From positions 58,426 through 122,425 of the forward strand of contig CALFIE010000006.1 in NCBI GenBank assembly GCA_937876095.1: 64,000 nt of DNA, written 5' to 3'. Below the pieces are notes generated by a model, which did no database searches, was not told where the DNA came from, and was given only the letters and a program-made list of their open reading frames with translations. Positions 27,652 to 34,331 of this stretch are shown here, in pieces (position 1 is the stretch's first letter; every line of letters starts with the position of its first letter). Both the position numbers and the translations under genes were made by a program. This DNA is from an uncultured Flavobacteriales bacterium (GTDB taxonomy: Bacteria; Bacteroidota; Bacteroidia; Flavobacteriales; Weeksellaceae).

Positions 27652-27939
27652 TTAAAAAGGGTGAAAAGTTTCGATAACTTTATGAAGATTTTCTGGATTA
27701 TCCTGCAAATATAGTTCTGATCCTAAAATAATTCTGTGTCTTGCCATAATCTGCACTTTTCGTAAACTATACTGTTTTAACCAATTTCCAATGAATGATA
27801 TAATTGCAGATGGTGATTTTATGGTAGCAGCTTCAAAAATTATTGCCGCATTAGGAATATGATTTCTAAGATGGTGGACAAAATGCTTACCACCAAAAAA
27901 TTTAAAGATTTCTTTAATAAAAATGTAGCTGCTCTTTAA
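27652..27939 (-). pseudogene. Tyrosine recombinase (integrase), C-terminal remnant
   Basis: An uninterrupted minus-strand frame of about 95 codons ends at the stop 27652-27654 and has no start or N-terminal domain. It reads FIGNWLKQYSLRKVQIMARH then an SELYLQDNPENLHKVIETFH end, the C-terminal pattern of Bacteroidota tyrosine recombinases (NWLK-Y-LR-VQ-MAGHR-...-Y-DNLE-L...-FHP). The nucleophile Tyr (in ELYLQD) and a box-II-like RHR remain. The N-terminal half and the HxxR box are missing, so this is a dead fragment of an integrase. It lies upstream of fic on the same strand, as though the two came in on one element. Confidence 0.75.
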
Positions 27940-27945
27940 TACAAA

Positions 27946-27971
27946 AACGCTAACCTTCTACTGTTAGCGTT
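27946..27971. repeat. AACGCTAAC hairpin, copy 1
   Basis: A 9-bp stem AACGCTAAC / GTTAGCGTT. The 26-nt unit recurs at 28694-28719 with two changes, and flanking ACAAAAA and TTTATTA are shared too. Direct repeats 748 bp apart. Confidence 0.7.
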
Positions 27972-27989
27972 CTCTTTTATTACTGGTCA

Positions 27990-28080
27990 CGGATTGCAAA
28001 TCATAAGTGTTCGAAACCTTAAAATTTAATACCTTTACAAGAAACTATGAAGGTTTCGAACACTTATGATTGCAAATCCG
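27990..28080. repeat. 31-bp inverted repeat with 29-nt loop
   Basis: Arms 27990-28020 and 28050-28080 pair over 31 bp with three mismatches; the inner 21 bp (ending GTGTTCGAAACCTT) are exact. Followed by CGCGACATCGGGG. The shape is that of a small mobile or REP-type element or a strong hairpin; no ORF spans it. Confidence 0.75.
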
Positions 28081-28106
28081 CGACATCGGGGTTACTTTTA
28101 TTCTTA

Positions 28107-28502
28107 TTACCAATATTTTTGGGGTAAAAACCAAAAACCTAGTGTAATAAAAAAAGTTATAAAAATGAAAATTACAATTTTTTTATTTGTAGAATATATT
28201 GTGAAAATTTTATCATTTTCTTTATCATAATAAAATTTAATTTTTAATAAACCGTACTTTAGCTTTTCACAACTATAATAACCTAATCCAGAAACACTTA
28301 CATTATAACTTTTATTATTATAATAAATATCTAAATTCGAAGATGTTCTAGTATGGCAATAAACATTAATTATTTTAAAATTACTTATGAATTCTTTTTT
28401 GTATATTATTTCATTATACCTGTTATATTTGTTATAAGAAGATATTGATAAATACAAGAAACTTATATTTGCAATCATTATAATATATGCCTTATTAATC
28501 AT
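28107..28502 (-). CDS. Small membrane protein of unknown function
   Basis: 131 residues from the ATG at 28502 (MINKAYIIMIANISFLYLSI). A hydrophobic N-terminal helix (~2-20), a polar middle with Cys-x-Thr-Arg (VYCHTRTSSNLDIYYNN) and a second helix at the C-terminus (IVIFIFITFFITLGFWFLP). The layout resembles small DUF3592-like membrane proteins, but I cannot confirm this. The longer frame to 28565 would run through the repeat at 28535-28562, so I reject that start. Extremely AT-rich, unlike its neighbours, in an accessory patch; probably acquired DNA. Confidence 0.55.
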   Translation of the reverse strand: MINKAYIIMIANISFLYLSISSYNKYNRYNEIIYKKEFISNFKIINVYCHTRTSSNLDIYYNNKSYNVSVSGLGYYSCEKLKYGLLKIKFYYDKENDKIFTIYSTNKKIVIFIFITFFITLGFWFLPQKYW

Positions 28503-28534
28503 TATTTTTTTTGTTTTTTTTCTGCATCTCCCCC

Positions 28535-28562
28535 CGCTGCGCAAAGTCTCCTGACTTTGAGC
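28535..28562 (-). repeat. GCTCAAAGT palindromic repeat, copy 2
   Basis: Minus strand reads GGCTCAAAGTCAGG then AGACTTTGCGCAGCG. It is the same repeat family as 26479-26505 and 28733-28759, in inverted orientation. Confidence 0.65.
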
Positions 28563-28693
28563 CAACTATTCATCATAATTAGTATATTTCTAAAATCATT
28601 TGTTTTGCTTGATCTCTTATGATATAACCTTCTTTCATTTTTGTAATTTTCACCTTTTTCTATTAACAGAAATTACACAAATTTACACAAAAA

Positions 28694-28719
28694 AACGCTA
28701 ACCTTTTACAGTTAGCGTT
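28694..28719. repeat. AACGCTAAC hairpin, copy 2
   Basis: Differs from 27946-27971 at two of 26 positions, both in the loop; the 9-bp stem is unchanged. Confidence 0.7.
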
Positions 28720-28732
28720 TTACTTTATTATT

Positions 28733-28759
28733 GCTCAAAGTTTCAAACTTTGCGCAGCG
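28733..28759 (+). repeat. GCTCAAAGT palindromic repeat, copy 3
   Basis: GCTCAAAGTTTC then AAACTTTGCGCAGCG, nearly identical to copy 1 at 26479-26505. Confidence 0.7.
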
Positions 28760-28792
28760 CATTCTGATTCAAAAATTTTTAAACAAAAAAAA

Positions 28793-28820
28793 ACGCTTCA
28801 AAATTTTTGAAGCGTTTTTT
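28793..28820 (-). terminator. Terminator downstream of tRNA-Asp
   Basis: AACGCTTCAAAA and TTTTTGAAGCGTT form a long AT-rich stem with T or A runs on both sides. It starts two nt from the tRNA 3' end on the minus strand. It also makes up most of the repeat shared with 26420-26450. Confidence 0.75.
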
Positions 28821-28821
28821 G

Positions 28822-28895
28822 CGATCCGGACGGGACTCGAACCCGCGACCTCCGCCGTGACAGGGCGGCATTCTAACCAGCTGAACTACCGGATC
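28822..28895 (-). tRNA. tRNA-Asp (GTC)
   Basis: 74 nt without encoded CCA. The acceptor stem GATCCGG/CCGGATC is perfect, with discriminator G. The D-arm GTTCAGCTGGTTAGAAT, anticodon loop CTGTCAC (anticodon GTC) and T-arm GGGTTCGAGTCCC are all standard. It has a consensus promoter upstream and a hairpin terminator downstream. Confidence 0.97.
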
Positions 28896-28923
28896 TGATA
28901 ACGTACCTTGTTTTACGTGAGTG

Positions 28924-28954
28924 CAAAGATAGCACTATTTTAAAATTCTGCAAA
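28924..28954 (-). promoter_or_regulatory. Promoter of tRNA-Asp
   Basis: On the minus strand TTTG, 19 nt spacer, TATCTTTG: an exact match to the Bacteroidota consensus. The -7 element ends 28 nt before the mature tRNA 5' end. Confidence 0.8.
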
Positions 28955-29014
28955 TATTTTTTCAAAAAAAATATATTCTATTGCAGAAGACATTCATTTT
29001 CAGGGGAAATAATT

Positions 29015-29332
29015 TTATAAGTGCGCAGATAATTTTTCTGCAATTACTTCTTTTGGAGCAACGCCAACAATTTTATCTACAACTTCACCGTTTTTGAAAA
29101 TCAATAATGTTGGAATATTTCTAATTCCGAAATCTATGGAAACTTGTTGGTTATTGTCAACATCTACCTTTCCTACAACTGCTTTTCCTTCAAAATCGTG
29201 AGCTAATTCTTCTACAATTGGTCCTACCATTCTACATGGTCCACACCAAGCTGCCCAAAAATCTACCAAGACTGGTTTATCTGAATTCAAAACCATTTCT
29301 TGAAACGATTGATCTGTAATTTCTAATGCCAT
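29015..29332 (-). CDS. trxA: Thioredoxin
   Basis: A 105-residue cytosolic disulfide reductase with the canonical active site WCGPC (Cys30 and Cys33), the cis-Pro loop IRNIPTLLIF and no signal peptide. It is probably the main thioredoxin. It lies 77 nt downstream of the cysteine desulfurase on the same strand, so it may be read through from the larger operon, but no promoter or terminator settles this. Confidence 0.95.
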   Translation of the reverse strand: MALEITDQSFQEMVLNSDKPVLVDFWAAWCGPCRMVGPIVEELAHDFEGKAVVGKVDVDNNQQVSIDFGIRNIPTLLIFKNGEVVDKIVGVAPKEVIAEKLSAHL

Positions 29333-29409
29333 TTTTTTATAATTTATAATATTGTTAATTTTTTTTAGCGGACAAATTTATAACAATTTCGCCTACTTTA
29401 TAGCGCCAT

Positions 29410-30585
29410 TTATCTATGTTCTGTATTTGTTTTTTCTATGGTATGAGAAGCCGAAATTTCTTGCAACGCTGCAACCAAACAATCAATTTCTTTCTTGGTA
29501 GTTAAGTTGCTAAAAGAAATTCTAAGTGGCGTTTTATGCTCCATTTCTTCATCATTTAAAATTTGCATCAACACCATAGATGGTTTTGCTGCACCAGAAG
29601 AACAAGCACTGCCTTGCGAAATAGCAATCCCTTTCATATCCAACTTTAGACCAATAAGATCATCTTTATATGGTAACAATACACTCAAAACCGTATACAA
29701 ACTATTTTCTAAATTGGCACTTTCACCTAAAAATGCTACGCCAGAAATAGCTTCAGAAATTTGATTGATAGCATATTGTTTCACCTCTTGTATTTGAGAG
29801 GTATAAATTTTCATATGTTGATTAGCCAACTCAAACGCTTTACCAAGACCTGCAATTCCGCAGACATTTTCGGTTCCTGCACGCAGATTTCTCTCTTGAC
29901 TTCCTCCTAAAATAATCGCTTTAAGACCCGAAGTTTTACGCACAAATGCAAATCCTACTCCTTTCGGACCATGAAATTTGTGAGCGCTACATGCAGCAAA
30001 ATCAATCGGGATTTTAGAAAAATCCAAATCCAAATGTGCCATTGTTTGTACGGTATCAGAATGGAAATAAGCGTGGTATTTTTTGCAAATTTCTGCAACT
30101 TTTGCTAAATCTATAAGGTTACCGATTTCGTTGTTTGCGTGCATCAAACTAACCAATGTTTTTTTATCTGAAGATTGTAGCGCCTTTTCTAAATCGGTTA
30201 AAGAGATAGAACCTTTTTGGTCTGCTTTTAGATAGACTACTTCTATATTTTTCCGTTTTTTAAGATCCAAAACCGTTTCTGCAACACATTTATGCTCCAT
30301 TCCCGAAGTGATGATTCGCTCTATGTGCAAATCTTTCACTGCCGATTTTAGTATAAAATTATTGGCTTCGGTTCCGCAAGAAGTGAAAATAATTTCTGCG
30401 GGAGTTACTTTGAGATCAGAAGCAATATTTCTGCGTACTTCCTCAATCAAAATTTTGGCTTCTTGACCGAAACTGTGTATAGAAGACGGATTTCCGTAGT
30501 TAACCTTCATTACATCTACCATTGCATCTATCACCTCCTGATTCAGTGGTGTAGTTGCAGCATTGTCTAAATATATTCTTTCCAT
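29410..30585 (-). CDS. Cysteine desulfurase (NifS/IscS-like)
   Basis: PLP enzyme that takes sulfur from cysteine for Fe-S clusters or thiolation. From the preferred start MERIYLDNAATTPL, 391 residues. PLP-Lys is in CSAHKFHGPKG, the catalytic Cys is in GSACSSGAAKPS, and the HSDTVQTMAH region is conserved. The upstream ATG at 30603 would overlap the phosphatase gene and adds only six residues. No iscU/sufU neighbour, so the acceptor is unclear. It appears to be the last gene of the ubiA-dprE operon, with 20 nt between genes. Confidence 0.92.
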   Translation of the reverse strand: MERIYLDNAATTPLNQEVIDAMVDVMKVNYGNPSSIHSFGQEAKILIEEVRRNIASDLKVTPAEIIFTSCGTEANNFILKSAVKDLHIERIITSGMEHKCVAETVLDLKKRKNIEVVYLKADQKGSISLTDLEKALQSSDKKTLVSLMHANNEIGNLIDLAKVAEICKKYHAYFHSDTVQTMAHLDLDFSKIPIDFAACSAHKFHGPKGVGFAFVRKTSGLKAIILGGSQERNLRAGTENVCGIAGLGKAFELANQHMKIYTSQIQEVKQYAINQISEAISGVAFLGESANLENSLYTVLSVLLPYKDDLIGLKLDMKGIAISQGSACSSGAAKPSMVLMQILNDEEMEHKTPLRISFSNLTTKKEIDCLVAALQEISASHTIEKTNTEHR

Positions 30586-30605
30586 TTTTTTTTCAATCTT
30601 CAAAA

Positions 30606-31193
30606 TTAATGAAAAAATTGGTAATGACTTTCATTTGCCCAACTCAACATTTGTTTATCACCAGAAGTATCACCAAAAGCCAACGTTTTATCAAATTTTT
30701 TGTTTTCGATGGCATTTTTTATGCGTCTCACTTTTTCAGCACCATTACAATTTTTTCCTACGAAATTCCCTGTAAAAACATCGTCTTTGTATTCTGCAAC
30801 AGTCGCTAAAAGTGGCATATTGAAATGCGTAGCAAAAGGTTGCACCCAAATATCAAGAGAAGCAGTCACAATAAGACTTTCGGTGGTTTCTCTATTAATA
30901 TTATTAATAAAATCTAAGGCATTTTCTCTGATAATATCAGGATAATGATGCTCAAAAAAATCTTGGGCAACTTGCGCTAATTTTTCTCGTTTTTGACCTT
31001 TTAAAATAGATGAAATAAAACTTTTCTTCACATTTTCTGCTTCTACCAATTTGAATTTCAGCATCAGAAATAAAGGGGTATGTTTTATAAATTCTTTGTA
31101 GAATTTTTTGGAATCGAAGAACTCCAAAAACATAAACATCGTGTCTTTATAAGTCAATGTTCCATCGAAATCGAAACAATATAATTTTTTCAT
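30606..31193 (-). CDS. HAD-IB family phosphatase, probable polyprenyl-phosphoribose 5-phosphatase
   Basis: 195 residues with the HAD nucleophile motif CFDFDGTLTYKD (Asp8, Asp10), a helical cap, motif II TASLD and motif III GDTSGDKQML. It is of the phosphoserine-phosphatase-like IB class. Next to DprE1, DprE2 and UbiA homologues, the natural role is removing the 5-phosphate from polyprenylphosphoryl-5-phosphoribose, the step done by Rv3807c (a different fold) in mycobacteria. That role is inferred purely from context. It lies 35 nt after the SDR gene. Confidence 0.82.
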   Translation of the reverse strand: MKKLYCFDFDGTLTYKDTMFMFLEFFDSKKFYKEFIKHTPLFLMLKFKLVEAENVKKSFISSILKGQKREKLAQVAQDFFEHHYPDIIRENALDFINNINRETTESLIVTASLDIWVQPFATHFNMPLLATVAEYKDDVFTGNFVGKNCNGAEKVRRIKNAIENKKFDKTLAFGDTSGDKQMLSWANESHYQFFH

Positions 31194-31228
31194 AACTTTT
31201 TTTGAGTGCTTTTTTTATTAAAGAAAAA

Positions 31229-31954
31229 TTACATTTTCAATTTTTTAAAAATAAATTCCGGAATGTGCTGTATAATGAGCATTATGATTCTCCAAATCGG
31301 CAAAACATAGAGCACATTTTTTTGTTTTTTGTAGCCTTTGTAAATAAATTCTGCTGCTTGTTTCGGAGTTGCCGTCAGTTTTGGATTCAGAGGTAAACCT
31401 TCGGTCATTTTGGTATCCATAAAACCAGGTTTTACCGTCATTACGTGCACTTTTTTGGATTGCAAAAAATTACGAAGTCCAGATAAATAAGCGGTGAAAC
31501 CAGCTTTTGCACTGCCATAAATAAAATTGCTCTGTCTGCCACGATCACCTGCAACTGATGAAAGTGCGATGATGGTACCGTTTCTTTTGGCTTCCATTTT
31601 TTTGGCAAAAAAATTGATTACCGGAACCAATTTTGCATAATTGATGTCGATGATGAGTTCAGAATTTCTGTTGTCATACAAACCTTCGTCTGAACCAAAT
31701 CCCAAAAATCCTGTTGCACAAAAAAGCAAATTAGCATCTATTTTTTCTAAAGCGGAATAATCTACGGTTTGCAACAAATTGAGCGGAATAATTTCGGTAG
31801 GTTGTAGGTATTTCACATCGAGATGTTTAGCGAATTTCTCGGTAGTTTCTACACTAGAAGTGAACAGAAAAATTTTTTCAAATTTTTCGCCTTCGGTGAG
31901 CATTTTTTCTACAAATGCTTGTGCTACTTCTGAATTACTGCCTAAAACGATCAT
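31229..31954 (-). CDS. SDR oxidoreductase, DprE2-like
   Basis: 241 residues, Rossmann fold. The N-terminal dinucleotide motif is MIVLGSNSEVAQAF (close to the LGGTSEIG of DprE2) and the catalytic Ser-Tyr-Lys set is ALSSVAGDRG...FIYGSAKAG. It would reduce the 2-keto-arabinose intermediate to polyprenylphosphoryl-D-arabinose using NADH. It lies 61 nt after the DprE1-like gene. The assignment to DprE2 depends on the DprE1 and UbiA neighbours; the SDR family alone would not be specific. Confidence 0.82.
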   Translation of the reverse strand: MIVLGSNSEVAQAFVEKMLTEGEKFEKIFLFTSSVETTEKFAKHLDVKYLQPTEIIPLNLLQTVDYSALEKIDANLLFCATGFLGFGSDEGLYDNRNSELIIDINYAKLVPVINFFAKKMEAKRNGTIIALSSVAGDRGRQSNFIYGSAKAGFTAYLSGLRNFLQSKKVHVMTVKPGFMDTKMTEGLPLNPKLTATPKQAAEFIYKGYKKQKNVLYVLPIWRIIMLIIQHIPEFIFKKLKM

Positions 31955-32015
31955 ATTTTTTTTAATAATTGTTAATGATAATTGCTGAATGAGTAATGAA
32001 ACATTCCTATTTTGA

Positions 32016-33329
32016 TTAACCTTTTATAATCCTTTTGCTTTGCAAGGATACAAATTTTGGATTTTGTGTGTTTTTAAGATAATTTGTTAAGGAAGATTTG
32101 CTCATACTGTCTTTGGTAAGGTAAATTCTACCGCCAAATTCTTCAACAATTGTATCTAAATCTGCCACCAATTTTTTTAATTTCTTATTAATTTTGAAAT
32201 CCAGAGCCAAAGTATAACCTTCCATAGGAAATGCGTTGTAAGCTTCAGGATTGTCTTTACCAAATAATTTCAAAACTGCCAAAAACGAGCCATTTCCACT
32301 ATTGGCAATGGTTTGTAGAATTTTGCGCATTCCTTCTTTGCCTTTATCTTTTGGAATTACCATTTGGTACTGTATAAAACCTGTTTTTCCGTAGATTTTA
32401 TTCCAATCATTCACGATATCTAAAGGATAGAAAAACGTCTCATAATCTATGAAATTATGAATTTCTTTTTGACGTTGTTTATGGTAATACAACCAGTTGA
32501 AAATCTTCACCGACCAATTATTCAATACAAAATTGGGGAAGTAAAACGGAATAGTTGGTAACATTTTCTTTTTCAAGAAAAGTGGATTTTCTGCTTTTTT
32601 GTGGTCGATTTCGTGTCGCAATGCGTGTTCACCTCTCATCAAAATACTTCTACCAATATTTTTACCTTTTTGCAAGCAATCAATCCAAGCAACATTGTAG
32701 GTCCAACTTTCGCTTTCCTCAAAAAGTTGAAAAATCTCATCTAGATTTTCGGCTTTTATGCTTTCTTGTCTTATGTACGCCGTTTCTATGGGTTTTAATT
32801 TGAATTTTGCCGAAAGAATAATTCCGGTAAGTCCCATTCCACCAAAAGTTGCCCAAAATTTTTCAGAATTTTGTTCACGAGAACAGGTAATTACCTCGCT
32901 GTTTTCGTTTAGTAAGGTAAATTCTAAAACCCAATCTGAAAAACAACCTTCTGCGTGATGGTTTTTCCCATGTACATCAGATGCAATAGCACCTCCTACT
33001 GTTACAAATTTGGTACCTGGAGTTACGTACAAAAAATAACCTTGCGGAACTGTAACTTCAAGCACTTCTGATAGCAAAACGCCCGATTCACATTCTATAA
33101 TACCTTTTAAGCGATCAAAACTGATGAATTTATTGAGTCTTTTGGTAGAAAAAATATGTTCTGCAAGAGATGCATCTCCGTAACAACGGCCATTACCACG
33201 AGCAATGATTTCATTATTATTTTTTACAAATTGCTTGATTTTTTCTAATGAATCATCGGATTTTATTTCCTTTTCTACCACTGGGAAATTTCCCCAATTG
33301 GTCACTTTTTTTATAAAATTCGGTTTCAT
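32016..33329 (-). CDS. FAD-dependent oxidase, DprE1-like (polyprenylphosphoryl-ribose 2-epimerase subunit)
   Basis: 437 residues in the VAO/GlcD flavoprotein fold. Motifs close to mycobacterial DprE1: ARGNGRCYGDASL, VTPGTKFVTVGGAIASDVHG then KNHH, FWATFGGMGLTGII and EFGGRIYLTKDS. His120 and Lys406 correspond to H132 and K418 of M. tuberculosis DprE1 at a constant offset of 12; at the same offset Ala375 (YTLALDF) replaces Cys387, the residue attacked by benzothiazinones. The C-terminus ends at ...SLQSKRIIKG, shorter than in mycobacteria. It overlaps the ubiA stop by one base (TAATG), implying translational coupling. Confidence 0.9.
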   Translation of the reverse strand: MKPNFIKKVTNWGNFPVVEKEIKSDDSLEKIKQFVKNNNEIIARGNGRCYGDASLAEHIFSTKRLNKFISFDRLKGIIECESGVLLSEVLEVTVPQGYFLYVTPGTKFVTVGGAIASDVHGKNHHAEGCFSDWVLEFTLLNENSEVITCSREQNSEKFWATFGGMGLTGIILSAKFKLKPIETAYIRQESIKAENLDEIFQLFEESESWTYNVAWIDCLQKGKNIGRSILMRGEHALRHEIDHKKAENPLFLKKKMLPTIPFYFPNFVLNNWSVKIFNWLYYHKQRQKEIHNFIDYETFFYPLDIVNDWNKIYGKTGFIQYQMVIPKDKGKEGMRKILQTIANSGNGSFLAVLKLFGKDNPEAYNAFPMEGYTLALDFKINKKLKKLVADLDTIVEEFGGRIYLTKDSMSKSSLTNYLKNTQNPKFVSLQSKRIIKG

Positions 33330-34210
33330 TATTTAAAATAAATTATCAGTAAAAATGTGGTGAGCCAAAGTAACAAAGTTACTTGTATATAGCGATCTTT
33401 GTACACAATTTTGGTAGGAGATTCGGTTTTGTTGTATACCAAAGTCTGCTGCAAATACCTGAAAAATGCAAATACTACAAAAATCACGGTATAAAAAACT
33501 TTGGGACCAAATCTGGATTGTACTTCTGGAGTAATGGTAAACATTAGGTACGAAACAATCGCCAATGTCACAGAAATTGAAAGCGCAATATCTGCAAACT
33601 GAATATTATAACCATCTAATGCTTTTCTGGTTTTACCAGAAATTTGCGCATTGATGAGTTCTCCCCTTCTTTTACCGATGGCTAAAACCAAAGCCAATAC
33701 AAAAGTCAATAATATCGCCCATTGCGAAATCGGAATTCCGGTTGCATAACCACCTGCTAAAACCCGTAATACAAAACCAATAGCAATGATGGTAACGTCT
33801 ATAATTGCAATGTGTTTGAGTTTGAAAGTATACGCCAAATTCATCACAAAATAAAACGCGATGATGACTGCAAATTTCCATAAATTTTGATGGAAATATA
33901 ATTGAGCCGCAAAAATCATTGCAATGGTAATGATGAGTAAGAAAACCAAAATAATACGCGCACTAGATTTTGATATGGCTCCACTTGCAAGAGGACGTTT
34001 CTTTTTCTCAGGGTGTTTTTGGTCTGATTCTATATCTACGTAATCATTGATGATATAAATTGTACTGGCTGCAAAGGAAAAAGTGAAAAATGCAAAAAAA
34101 CTACGGAGCAACAGTTCAGGATGCAAAAAATTCCCCGAAAAAAATAAAGGTAAAAATACAAATGCATTTTTCACCCATTGTTCTACTCTAAGTAATTTCA
34201 AATATTTCAT
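33329..34210 (-). CDS. UbiA-family prenyltransferase, DPPR-synthase-like
   Basis: 293 residues with about eight or nine membrane helices. The prenyl-diphosphate motif is NDYVDIESDQKHP (55-67), and LKLLRVEQWVKNAFVFLPLFF is typical of decaprenyl-phosphate phosphoribosyltransferases (Rv3806c, NoeC) rather than of ubiquinone or menaquinone UbiA. Predicted reaction: polyprenyl phosphate + PRPP to polyprenylphosphoryl-5-phosphoribose at the inner membrane. It is the first gene of an operon with DprE1- and DprE2-like genes, and has a -7 element upstream. Confidence 0.88.
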   Translation of the reverse strand: MKYLKLLRVEQWVKNAFVFLPLFFSGNFLHPELLLRSFFAFFTFSFAASTIYIINDYVDIESDQKHPEKKKRPLASGAISKSSARIILVFLLIITIAMIFAAQLYFHQNLWKFAVIIAFYFVMNLAYTFKLKHIAIIDVTIIAIGFVLRVLAGGYATGIPISQWAILLTFVLALVLAIGKRRGELINAQISGKTRKALDGYNIQFADIALSISVTLAIVSYLMFTITPEVQSRFGPKVFYTVIFVVFAFFRYLQQTLVYNKTESPTKIVYKDRYIQVTLLLWLTTFLLIIYFK

Positions 34211-34227
34211 CTAACTAATTTACCGTG

Positions 34228-34235
34228 CAAAATTA
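34228..34235 (-). promoter_or_regulatory. -7 element of the ubiA-dprE operon
   Basis: The minus strand reads TAATTTTG, 17 nt before the ubiA-like ATG. No clear -33. Confidence 0.5.
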
Positions 34236-34279
34236 ATGATAATATTTTACCGATTCTAAAAATAACACCCTATTTTTCA

Positions 34280-34308
34280 TAAAAAAAACCGCAAAATTTG
34301 CGGTTTTC
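34280..34308 (-). terminator. Terminator of the OmpA-family gene
   Basis: AAAACCGCAAA and TTTGCGGTTTT form a strong stem, followed on the minus strand by a T run. It separates the ompA-like gene from ubiA. Confidence 0.88.
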
Positions 34309-34331
34309 ATTATTTTAATCAAAAAAGAAAT

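Noticed and set aside
28503..28565. Longer N-terminus (MAQSQETLRSGGRC) for the small membrane protein
   Set aside because: It is the palindromic repeat read as protein; ATG at 28502 starts a normal hydrophobic helix.
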